Notes under the pieces: model-generated
Database searches by the model: none
Seen by the model: only the letters and a program-made list of their open reading frames with translations
Told to the model about the DNA's origin: nothing
Made by a program: the position numbers and the translations under genes
Shown here: piece after piece, positions 25,673 through 33,772 of the stretch
Position numbering within the stretch: the stretch's first letter is position 1
How the letters are laid out: each line of letters begins with the position of its first letter
Origin: QHXW01 sp963847515
GTDB lineage: Bacteria; Acidobacteriota; Terriglobia; Bryobacterales; Bryobacteraceae
Assembly (NCBI GenBank): GCA_963847515.1
Contig: CAWKAA010000002.1
Coordinates: 310,001 to 374,000, forward strand
DNA length: 64,000 nucleotides
Direction of reading: 5' to 3'

Positions 25673-28191
25673 CGGCGGCGTGGCTTCTCGTCGCCATTTC
25701 CCTTCCGACGAGTTGCACCTTCTTGCGCGCGAAATCTCCTGAACTTATCTACGGGAGCGCCGACGGGGCGAGACGACGCGGCGACCTTGCTGAGGCTCTG
25801 GGACACACAGACGAGGGCATCCAGCTTTGCGCAAAGCTCCGGAACCCCAATTGGCTTCTCAAATTTCAACTCCTGAAGGCTGAAGTCCTGCTGACTCAAT
25901 ATCGCGCTGGGGAGGCGAAGCCGCTGCTGGAGGCTGCGGAGGCAGGCGTTTCGCAATTGCAGCCGTCGAACCCGCGTCTGTTGTCGGACCTCGCCGAGTT
26001 GCAGAGGCAAACGGGGAACCCGGACGAGTTCCACAAGCTGATGATGCAAGCGCATGACCTGGCATCTCAGCGCGGCGATTCCGCTCTGCTCTCCTGGATC
26101 GAGCAGCGCCGCGGAGTCTTTCTGGCCAACTTCAACGAATCCGATGCGGTTCTCCATCACGGGCTCGATCTGGCGCGAAGCTTGGGTGATGAGTATCTCA
26201 TCTCTGGCGCGCTGAACGGTCTGGGCTATATCCGCTTGACGCGTTCCCGTTACGACGAAGCCATCTCATACTTCGAAGCGGCGGATCAGGCTGCACAAAA
26301 GATACAGGCGAAGGTCCCTCGTGAAAAATGCCTGGGTAACCTCGGATGGTGTTATTTTCGCCTCGGTCAGCTGCAACGGGCGCTGGAGTTGTATTCCACG
26401 GCCGAGCCGCTGGCTGCCCAGACCGGCATACCGGACGATGACCATCGCTGGCTAGCCAACGTCGGGTCCATCTATTACGCGCAGGAGGCTTACGACAAAG
26501 CCACTGCATACTACCTGCGCGCCAGCGATATTGCGATGCGCGTCCCGAACCGCCGCTATGCCGCCACTTACCTAAACAATATTGCGCGCGTTAATATCGA
26601 CCAAGCCAAATGGGACGCAGCAGAAAAATACAATCGGCTCGCGACCCAAACGTTGCAGGGCGTGTCGGATGCCGGAGGAGTGGAGGCATACTCGAGGCTC
26701 AATTCCGGTTTCATTGCCGCCGCTCGCCGGCAGCCGGCCAAGGCTGAGGCGGAGTTTCGGGCGGCTGCAGATCTGGCGCAGCGAGAGGAGGAACCCAACG
26801 TCCTGTGGGAAGCGCATTCCGGACTAGCCGAGCTCGATCGCTCAGGGAACCACCTGGCGGCGGCCGGCGAAGAGTACGCCGCGGCGATCGGCGTGCTGGA
26901 CCGCGAATGGCTGGCGCTCAGCCGCGATCAATCTAAGATCACGTTCAGGGGATATCAGGCCGGTGTTTACCAGCAGTACGTGGGCTTTCTGTCTGAACTG
27001 GGCCAGAAGGAGAAGGCGCTCGAAGTCGCAGAATCGTCACGCGCGCGCTTGATGGACCAGAAGCTGGAGAGTGGAGCGTTTGTCCTTCCCCACTTTCGTG
27101 CCGATCAAGCCGTGCGCTTGGCGCGTGAGACAGGGACAGTGCTCCTTTCCTACTGGCTTGCGCCGGAACGCTCCTATGCGTGGGCGGTAACTGGGAAGGG
27201 CGTCTCGCAATTCGTATTGCCCCGTGAAGATGACATTAACGCGCTCGTAGAGCGTCACCAGCGCGCGATCCAGGCGCTAGAAGACCCGCTCGCGGAAGGC
27301 TACACAGCAGCGAACGAACTTTACCGTATGCTCATAGGCCCGGTGGAGTCACTGGTGCGTTCGGCCGGAACGGTCATCATCGTACCCGATGGGCGGCTGC
27401 ACGAGCTGAATTTCGAGACGCTGGTGGTAGACGGCCCCACGCCGCACTATTGGATCGAAGACGCCACCCTTGCTTTAACGCCGTCGTTCACCGTCCTTCA
27501 ACTGAGGAAGACCGCACACGCGCGCGAACCACGGCTATTGATTTTCGGCGATCCCCTGCCCGCCGTTCCCGAGTTCCCGCCCCTTCCGCATCTCAAGGCC
27601 GAAGTGCGGGAAATCGCCGCCGGATTTCCTGAGACTCGCCGTTCGGTATACACCGGCGACCAGGCGTACGCGGAGCATTTCCGTGAAACTAGTCCGCGGG
27701 CGTTCACAGCGATTCACTTCGCTGCGCATGCGGAAGCCAACGAGGAGAGTCCGCTCAATTCTGCGATCATTCTTTCGCCTCACGACGGCAAGTACAAGTT
27801 ATACGCGAGCGACGTTGCCGATTTGCGCCTGGAGCCGGAGTTGGTGACGATTTCCGCCTGCCGAAGTGCCGGCTCCAAAGCGTATTCGGGCGAAGGCCTG
27901 GTCGGCTTCGCCTGGGCCTTTCTACAAGCCGGCGCGCACAACGTTGTTGCCGGCATCTGGAACGTGGATGATGCGGCTGCGCCGCTCCTCATGGAGGAGT
28001 TGTACAGACAATGGCGCGAGGGCGCCAGCCCCGCTGCCGCGCTACGCGGCGCCAAGCTCAAACTGATGCGCTCGGGCGGCGCTTTTCGGAAGCCCTACTA
28101 CTGGGGCCCGTTCGAAGTTTTTACCCGCCAGGCTTTCGATCAAACGACGCGCTCGGCAATGGACTTGGCCTGGAGGAACAGCAAAAGATAA
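25591..28191 (+). CDS. TPR-CHAT protein (caspase-like peptidase fold)
   Basis: About 866 residues from GTG 25591; the only alternative near the gene junction is an unusual CTG at 25669 that overlaps the previous stop. A basic stretch and a hydrophobic segment ending in a cysteine (AAWLLVAISLPTSC) suggest export or a membrane anchor, but the lipobox is imperfect. Many TPR repeats follow (ALNGLGYIRLTRSRYDEAIS, NLGWCYFRLGQLQRALELYS). The C-terminal CHAT domain holds AIHFAAHAEANEE (His codon 27727-27729) and LVTISACRSAGSK (Cys codon 27859-27861), the expected catalytic pair, then GEGLVGFAWAFLQAGA. The end overlaps the convergent P5C dehydrogenase by 52 bases. Confidence 0.85.
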   Translation: MGATDPAGAEEPWQGWRWRRGGQRHHLTAAWLLVAISLPTSCTFLRAKSPELIYGSADGARRRGDLAEALGHTDEGIQLCAKLRNPNWLLKFQLLKAEVLLTQYRAGEAKPLLEAAEAGVSQLQPSNPRLLSDLAELQRQTGNPDEFHKLMMQAHDLASQRGDSALLSWIEQRRGVFLANFNESDAVLHHGLDLARSLGDEYLISGALNGLGYIRLTRSRYDEAISYFEAADQAAQKIQAKVPREKCLGNLGWCYFRLGQLQRALELYSTAEPLAAQTGIPDDDHRWLANVGSIYYAQEAYDKATAYYLRASDIAMRVPNRRYAATYLNNIARVNIDQAKWDAAEKYNRLATQTLQGVSDAGGVEAYSRLNSGFIAAARRQPAKAEAEFRAAADLAQREEEPNVLWEAHSGLAELDRSGNHLAAAGEEYAAAIGVLDREWLALSRDQSKITFRGYQAGVYQQYVGFLSELGQKEKALEVAESSRARLMDQKLESGAFVLPHFRADQAVRLARETGTVLLSYWLAPERSYAWAVTGKGVSQFVLPREDDINALVERHQRAIQALEDPLAEGYTAANELYRMLIGPVESLVRSAGTVIIVPDGRLHELNFETLVVDGPTPHYWIEDATLALTPSFTVLQLRKTAHAREPRLLIFGDPLPAVPEFPPLPHLKAEVREIAAGFPETRRSVYTGDQAYAEHFRETSPRAFTAIHFAAHAEANEESPLNSAIILSPHDGKYKLYASDVADLRLEPELVTISACRSAGSKAYSGEGLVGFAWAFLQAGAHNVVAGIWNVDDAAAPLLMEELYRQWREGASPAAALRGAKLKLMRSGGAFRKPYYWGPFEVFTRQAFDQTTRSAMDLAWRNSKR

Positions 28192-29708
28192 TCCGGGCCG
28201 CCGCCTTTCGAATCCGTTCCCGACATATTAAAGCCGCCAAACGGGTGTGCGCCGACCATGGCGCCGGTACACTTCCGGTTGAGATAAAGATTGCCGACGA
28301 AAAAGCGCTCGCGCGCCTGGCGAAGATGCTCGGGAGTATTGGAAAATACCGCGCCGGTCAACCCGTATTCGGAATCGTTGGCCAGTTGGAGAGCGTGCTC
28401 GAAGTTCTTGGCTTTGGTGACTGCGAGCACCGGACCGAAAATCTCTTCCTGAAAAATGCGCGCGTCAGATTTCACGTCACCGATAATGGTGGGCTTGATG
28501 AAATAGCCGTCGCCAGGCGTGGGCCCGCCGCCGGTGACCGGGTTGCCTTCCTTCGAGCCGACATCGATGTATTGCTGAATCGTACGCCTCGCTCCCTCGC
28601 TGATCACCGGTCCCATGAAGTTGCCAGGATCCTCGGCGGGGCCCACGGTCAGGGCTTCAGTCTTCTTCTTGACCCGGCCGAGGAAATCGTCGTAGACGCG
28701 TTCGTCGACAATTGCCCGCGAGCAAGCCGAACATTTCTGGCCTTGATAGCCGAACGCGGAGGCCACCACACCGTCGGCGGCCTTTTCGAGATCGGCATCG
28801 GCGTCGACGATGATGGCATCCTTGCCACCCATCTCGGCAATGACGCGCTTGATCCAGCGCTGGCCCTTTTGCGGCTTGGCGGCCAGCTCGTTGATCCGCA
28901 ACCCCACGTCTCTCGATCCGGTGAATGCGATGAACCGCGTCTTCGGATGCTGCACTAGCAGATCGCCGATGGCTGCGCCGCTGCCAGGCAAAAAGCAGAA
29001 CGAGCGATCCGGAAAGCCGGCTTCGAGCAAAAGCTCGGCGAACTTGGCGGCAACGGTCGGGGTTTCGCTAGACGGCTTGATGATGGCGGTGTTGCCCGTC
29101 ACCAAGGAGGCAATGGTCATGCCCACCAGGATCGCCAGCGGGAAATTCCATGGAGGAATTACCACGCCCACACCGAGCGGCACGTAGCGCATCTCGTCTT
29201 TTTCGCCAGGCAACTGGACCACCGGCGGAGGATTGTTCATGCGCAGCATTTCGCGGGCATAATATTCGCAAAAATCGATGGCCTCGGAGACGTCCGCGTC
29301 GGCTTCGGGCCATGTCTTGCCGGTTTCGTGAACCAGCCAGGCGTCAAATTCGAATTTGTGCTCGCGAAGAAGCCTGGCGGAGGCGATCACTTTGCGCACG
29401 CGGTCGGCGGGACTCGTAGATCCCCATTCCGCAAAGTAATCGTACGCGGATTCGACGGCGCGGTTTGCCAGCTCCGGGGTAGCTTTCTGGTGTATGCCAA
29501 CCACCTGCGAAGGATGCGATGGATTCAGGGACTTCAGCTTGTCGGCGGTCTTGATGCGCTGGCCGCCAACCAGCAGATCGTACTCATGGCCGAATTGGGC
29601 GCGAACGTGTTCCAAGGCCGCCTCCATGCCGCGGCGGTTGGCAGCAACGGAGAAATCGGCCATGGGCTCGTTACGAAATTCAGGTAAGGATTGAATTTGG
29701 GAAGCCAT
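28140..29708 (-). CDS. L-glutamate gamma-semialdehyde (P5C) dehydrogenase
   Basis: 522 residues from ATG 29708. An aldehyde dehydrogenase of the P5C group: YVPLGVGVVIPPWNFPLAIL, NTAIIKPSSETPTVAAKF, IAFTGSRDVGLRINELAA (NAD loop), VIAEMGGKDAIIVDADAD (general-base Glu) and GQKCSACSRAIVDERVY (catalytic Cys), ending with AHPFGGFNMSGTDSKGGGPD. It oxidises glutamate semialdehyde, from proline or ornithine breakdown, to glutamate with NAD. No proline dehydrogenase is next to it. Its 3' end overlaps the CHAT gene by 52 bases on the opposite strand. Confidence 0.9.
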   Translation of the reverse strand: MASQIQSLPEFRNEPMADFSVAANRRGMEAALEHVRAQFGHEYDLLVGGQRIKTADKLKSLNPSHPSQVVGIHQKATPELANRAVESAYDYFAEWGSTSPADRVRKVIASARLLREHKFEFDAWLVHETGKTWPEADADVSEAIDFCEYYAREMLRMNNPPPVVQLPGEKDEMRYVPLGVGVVIPPWNFPLAILVGMTIASLVTGNTAIIKPSSETPTVAAKFAELLLEAGFPDRSFCFLPGSGAAIGDLLVQHPKTRFIAFTGSRDVGLRINELAAKPQKGQRWIKRVIAEMGGKDAIIVDADADLEKAADGVVASAFGYQGQKCSACSRAIVDERVYDDFLGRVKKKTEALTVGPAEDPGNFMGPVISEGARRTIQQYIDVGSKEGNPVTGGGPTPGDGYFIKPTIIGDVKSDARIFQEEIFGPVLAVTKAKNFEHALQLANDSEYGLTGAVFSNTPEHLRQARERFFVGNLYLNRKCTGAMVGAHPFGGFNMSGTDSKGGGPDYLLLFLQAKSIAERVV

Positions 29709-29775
29709 AAAACTCCATTCTCGCGCGATGAGCGGGAATTCTCCAGCAGGGGCCGCCCGGTGTTGGGGCGGGCGC

Positions 29776-31377
29776 ATGTTTTACGGTACTAATACTTGGA
29801 TGCTCAAATCGCCGGCCCGATTCGTATTCGCCCTCTCGACAACGCTGGCGCTCTGTTCCCAGTTTCCGGTGGTGATGAGTCGCTACAACCAGGCCGGAAC
29901 CGCCGCGGACTCGCGTGAGAACACCCTCAACGCGTCCAACGTCAACCAAGCCAGCTTCGGCAAGCTCTACGGCTACTACGTGGATGGCTCCGTCTTCGCC
30001 CAGCCGTTATACCTTCCGGCGGTACCGATGCCTGGGCGTGGAATGCGTAACGTGCTCTATGTCGCCACCATGAACGATGAGGTTTACGCTTTTGACGCTG
30101 ACACTCAAGGCCCGCCTCTGTGGATGCGTAACTTCACCGATGAGATGGCCGGCATCACGCCCGTCCCGATCACCGACATTACCAACGATAACGACTTGAA
30201 TGTCGTCGGCAACGTCGGCATCGAGGGCACACCGGTAATTGACGCCCCATCCAACGCCATCTTTCTAGTTGCGTGCACCCGCGAGAGCGGACGCTACGTG
30301 CAGCGGATCCACAAGCTCGACGTGCGTGACGGTAAAGATCTCCTGCCCGCGACGATCATCGAAGCCAGCGTACCGAGTACCGCCAACGATGCTGCCGCCG
30401 GCAATCTGCGTTTCGACCCCAAGGCGGGCCATCAACGCCCGGCGCTGGCGCTTGTCGACGGCGCGGTAATCGTCGCATGGGCATCACACGAAGACATCCG
30501 CCCTTATCACGGCTGGGTAATGGCTTATGATGCCAAGACGCTGCGTCAACGCGCAGTGTGGTGTGTCACGCCCGACGGCGTTGATGGCGGTATTTGGCAA
30601 TCCGGCCGCGGCCCGGCCGTCGACATCGCGGGCAACATCTATTTCGAAACCGGCAACGGCGATTGGGACGGCCGGCGCAACTTCGGAACGTCGCTCGTCA
30701 AGTTGAGGCTGGCCCGTAACACGTTTGTTGTGGACGACTACTTCACTCCCAGCGATTTCCAGCAGCTCAACGATCACGATGCCGACCTTGGTTCCACCGG
30801 CCCCATGCTGGTGCCTGGAACGAACCTGCTCATCGCCGGCAGCAAGAACGGCATCGTCTATCTATTCGACACAGCGAAGCTCGGACACATGACGCCGACT
30901 GCCGAAGGGGTGCTGCAAACCATTCAAGTGAACGGCGGCCGCATCATGGCCGGACCCGCACTGTGGGATGGCCCCGCCGGTCGCAGTGTCTACCTGTGGT
31001 GCGAGGCTGATTTTCTCAAAGCCTTCCGCCTCAGCGGCCGCGCTCTGGAGACACCGCCATTCGCGAGGGGAAAGATCCCCAACCGGGGCTCGCCAGGAGG
31101 CACGCTGACGGTTTCCTCTAACGGTAAACAGTCCGGCACGGGCATTGTATGGGCGACCCATACCAATAACAAGAGCGCCGACGCGGGAAACGCTCCCGGA
31201 GTGCTACGCGCGTTTAACGCCGAGACACTACAGGAAATCTGGAATAGTGAGCAGAGGCCGAAACGGGACCAGCTGGGTACCCTCATGAAGTTCGTCCCGC
31301 CGCTCGTGGTCGGGGGCAAGGTGTACGTTCCCAACTACGACGACGCCGTCAACGTCTACGGTCTGTTGAGTCCGTAA
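29776..31377 (+). CDS. Secreted PQQ-like beta-propeller protein
   Basis: About 533 residues from ATG 29776, or from ATG 29800. A signal peptide (FVFALSTTLALCSQF) is followed by blade-like repeats: LYVATMNDEVYAFDADTQGP, IHKLDVRDGKDLLPATI, GWVMAYDAKTLRQRAVW and IVYLFDTAKLGHMTP. YFETGNGDWDG and DADLGSTGPMLVPG are typical of proteins annotated as pyrrolo-quinoline-quinone-like. No dehydrogenase heme domain or paired cysteines for PQQ binding is visible, so it may be a structural or binding propeller and not an enzyme. It is divergent from P5C dehydrogenase by 67 bases. Confidence 0.8.
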   Translation: MFYGTNTWMLKSPARFVFALSTTLALCSQFPVVMSRYNQAGTAADSRENTLNASNVNQASFGKLYGYYVDGSVFAQPLYLPAVPMPGRGMRNVLYVATMNDEVYAFDADTQGPPLWMRNFTDEMAGITPVPITDITNDNDLNVVGNVGIEGTPVIDAPSNAIFLVACTRESGRYVQRIHKLDVRDGKDLLPATIIEASVPSTANDAAAGNLRFDPKAGHQRPALALVDGAVIVAWASHEDIRPYHGWVMAYDAKTLRQRAVWCVTPDGVDGGIWQSGRGPAVDIAGNIYFETGNGDWDGRRNFGTSLVKLRLARNTFVVDDYFTPSDFQQLNDHDADLGSTGPMLVPGTNLLIAGSKNGIVYLFDTAKLGHMTPTAEGVLQTIQVNGGRIMAGPALWDGPAGRSVYLWCEADFLKAFRLSGRALETPPFARGKIPNRGSPGGTLTVSSNGKQSGTGIVWATHTNNKSADAGNAPGVLRAFNAETLQEIWNSEQRPKRDQLGTLMKFVPPLVVGGKVYVPNYDDAVNVYGLLSP

Positions 31378-31398
31378 CCCGAGAGCGTGCATCGTTAG

Positions 31399-31417
31399 GA
31401 GACTTTTACGAAGTCTC
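31399..31417 (+). terminator. Possible hairpin terminator
   Basis: A perfect 7-bp stem gagactt/aagtctc with a five-base loop lies 22 bases after the propeller gene stop. No T-run follows, so intrinsic termination is uncertain. Confidence 0.4.
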
Positions 31418-31533
31418 GTTACAACAGTGGCTGCAAGGATCAATCAATGCTTCTTCCGATAGCGCTCTATGCGCCGCCTGCTCCTGCAAAAGAAATGGCT
31501 TCTCTGGATCGGGTTCTCCTGTCGCAGATCGGC

Positions 31534-32724
31534 TCACTTCTTGTGAAGGTCTATTGTGGCCTGGAGGCCCTTTCCGAGCTCATATAGTCCTGCCCGGCCT
31601 CGGCGTGGTTCGGCGACGTAATAACGTCCGAGGACGTCCAGTGCCGGCGTCTCGCTGACGATCAGTTCTCCTGTGTCAAGTTCGGCAGCCGCGGTCCGTT
31701 GCGGACGGTCGATCGTATCCTTACCGGAGAGTCGAACGATCACGAAACTCGGGTCCGTAGCTGGGAATAGCTCGCCGGCCGGCAGGACCGGCTTCGATAG
31801 CAACCGACCCGAAGGAAATTCCAGCAGCTCGGCGGTCACATGCCCATTCTTTGCATAGAACAGGTCCGAAACCAGGAGCCGGTCCGGCGCCAGAAAGGTG
31901 AAGAACCGCCGTCGGTCTGGGTTTTTGTCCAATGGATGAGTGACGGCGCTCGCGGCCAGAACTTCCAAGTGGTTCTTTAGCGCTACCGGGTTCCCCAAGC
32001 GCAAATCCCACAAGACCGCTCTGCCGCTCCACCATTCCTTTGGCGTCAGATCGATGTCCGGTAGCCGCGCGATGGTGAGGTGCTCTTGCAAAGCGGCGAT
32101 AACGTAGCGGGCGTCTGGCGAGAAGGCCATCCTCACCGATAGTCCCGGGTCAGACGACACAACGTTCGACCCCGACCGTAATTCCACGCTGGCTCCGTTC
32201 CAACCGTAGTCGTGACTACCGAAGCCATCCTTCCGGAGGATCGTGCGCCCCGAGTTAGTATCGATCAGCCAGAGCGTACCGAACAGGTCATCGCACGCGA
32301 AGCTACGGCTATCCGGGGAGAGCTGTTCCGTGCCACACGCATGACTTGGTAGCTCGTGGGCGTTCGTACGAGCGCCACCGGCGATGCTACAATACTGCAC
32401 GCGAGCACCGGACTTCGAAAACTTGATCTCGGCCGCATCCGCCCGGGTGCCTCCACTGAGAAATGTGACGTACTGCGAGTCGGGCGTGAATTGAACATCC
32501 GTGACGCCCTCCGCGGGAATCCTGAACAGGACGGCTAAAGGAGTCACGGTCAGCAGCGTGATCTCGGAAGCATCCTGCGCCAAGATGTAGCGGCCATCGG
32601 GACTGAAGTGAAGTTTGCGGATAGCGTCCGCTCTTAGCGATTGGGTTCCTTCGGCCCAAGCCGAGGATGCGGTCAGGAGCGCGAGCACAGCTACCTTACG
32701 CCAAGTAATGGCGCCCTTCTGCAT
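31534..32724 (-). CDS. Secreted WD40-like propeller protein
   Basis: 396 residues with a signal peptide (VAVLALLTASSAWAEG). Repeats of the type IRKLHFSPDGRYILAQDASE, TDVQFTPDSQYVTFL, VRMAFSPDARYVIAALQEH and GRAVLWDLRLGNPVAL are WD40-like blades, in a beta-propeller of about seven. Cysteines (YCSIAGGAR, HACGTEQL, SFACDDLF) lie close together in the middle and could form disulfides outside the cell. No catalytic domain is attached, and the partner is unknown. It converges with the PQQ-like protein gene at 31377. Confidence 0.75.
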   Translation of the reverse strand: MQKGAITWRKVAVLALLTASSAWAEGTQSLRADAIRKLHFSPDGRYILAQDASEITLLTVTPLAVLFRIPAEGVTDVQFTPDSQYVTFLSGGTRADAAEIKFSKSGARVQYCSIAGGARTNAHELPSHACGTEQLSPDSRSFACDDLFGTLWLIDTNSGRTILRKDGFGSHDYGWNGASVELRSGSNVVSSDPGLSVRMAFSPDARYVIAALQEHLTIARLPDIDLTPKEWWSGRAVLWDLRLGNPVALKNHLEVLAASAVTHPLDKNPDRRRFFTFLAPDRLLVSDLFYAKNGHVTAELLEFPSGRLLSKPVLPAGELFPATDPSFVIVRLSGKDTIDRPQRTAAAELDTGELIVSETPALDVLGRYYVAEPRRGRAGLYELGKGLQATIDLHKK

Positions 32725-32921
32725 GATCCCAGCATGTCACGGCCAGACGGCCCGGCACCAGAGCCTGGAGACCGCGAGACGGCAGTGTATCTGCACCTGT
32801 CCCAGCCCCATCTGCATCACACGCCCACCCGAGCCATATCGGTTGTGGGAAAGTGCAGGCTGAAGCGGCGCTTGGTCCTGTATCTCAAAATTTTCGGAAC
32901 CATATCTCCACCGGACCATTG

Positions 32922-32950
32922 ATGCCAACCACCTGCGAACGATGCGAGGG
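32922..32950 (-). pseudogene. Short relic of a P5C-dehydrogenase-like gene
   Basis: Twenty-nine bases match 29494-29522 of the intact dehydrogenase gene with only two differences and keep the same orientation. The minus-strand reading is NPSHRSQVVGI, against NPSHPSQVVGI in the gene. It lies seven bases upstream of the dapF stop on its downstream side, in a ~230-base gap where nothing else is recognised. Confidence 0.55.
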
Positions 32951-32956
32951 GTTACA

Positions 32957-33772
32957 TCAACTCTCTCCATAATGAAAAAAACCTTCCGCCACGATTTCAG
33001 CCGGCCCGACTAGAAAAATCTCCTCGGTGGATGAGTTCGAGCGCAGTTCCAGAGGACCGGCGGGGGTGCTGACGGTCACCGGACTCTTGACCATGCCGCG
33101 GGCAAGGGCGGCGGCGGCGGCGCCGGTCGAGCCGGTGCCGGAACTCATGGTTTCACCGGCGCCGCGTTCGTAGAAGCGGACATCGAGGGAGTGCTCATCA
33201 AGCACATGAAAAAATGAAACATTCGTGCGATCGGGGAAATGGGGATGCGCTTCGATCTCTGAGCCCATCCGCCGCCAGTCGAAATCAAAATTCTCGACGG
33301 ATACGGCGCACTGCGGATTGCCTACCCAGACGAGTGTGACATCGCGCGTGCCCGTGGCAAGTTGGAGTGCGAAGTTCCGGGCGCGAATTTCCGGAGTGCC
33401 CATATTCATCTCGAAAGTGAAGCGCAGGCCGTCATGCTTCAGGAGGCGCAGATGTTTCACGCCCGCTCCAGTGCGAATGCGCACGTGATCACCCGCCGCG
33501 GTGCGCCGGTGGATGACGAACGCCGCGGCGCACCGCGTGCCATTGCCCGAGATTTCGGCCATGCTGCCGTCGGCGTTGAACAGCCGGATTTCGGCCTCGG
33601 CATCGCGGGCAGGCGCGGAAACCTGCAGCCAGCCATCGGCGCCAACACCGGTATGGCGGTCGCAGATGGCGCGCGCGAGTTCGGCGGGCGGAAGGCCCGG
33701 GGGCACATCGGGAACCATCGTCAGCAGAAAATCATTCTTCGCGCCGTGTGCTTTAAGGAATGGAATTGTCAT
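32957..33772 (-). CDS. dapF: Diaminopimelate epimerase-like protein, second active-site Cys replaced by Ser
   Basis: 271 residues of the DapF fold: FLKAHGAKNDFLL at the N-terminus, RHTGVGADGWLQ, LFNADGSMAEISGNGTRCAA with C81, and WVGNPQCAV. The second motif, usually ERGxGETxxCGTG, reads ERGAGETMSSGTGSTG, so Ser211 stands where the other catalytic cysteine should be. DapF converts LL- to meso-diaminopimelate for lysine and peptidoglycan by a two-cysteine mechanism. A serine there would normally slow epimerisation strongly. The protein may be a lineage variant, a related racemase, or depend on another residue. It overlaps the glycosyltransferase upstream by 20 bases. Confidence 0.85.
   Translation of the reverse strand: MTIPFLKAHGAKNDFLLTMVPDVPPGLPPAELARAICDRHTGVGADGWLQVSAPARDAEAEIRLFNADGSMAEISGNGTRCAAAFVIHRRTAAGDHVRIRTGAGVKHLRLLKHDGLRFTFEMNMGTPEIRARNFALQLATGTRDVTLVWVGNPQCAVSVENFDFDWRRMGSEIEAHPHFPDRTNVSFFHVLDEHSLDVRFYERGAGETMSSGTGSTGAAAAALARGMVKSPVTVSTPAGPLELRSNSSTEEIFLVGPAEIVAEGFFHYGES

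Noticed and set aside
28011..28958. 315-residue open frame on the plus strand opposite P5C dehydrogenase
   Set aside because: The dehydrogenase on the other strand has all catalytic motifs; the antisense frame starts inside the CHAT gene.
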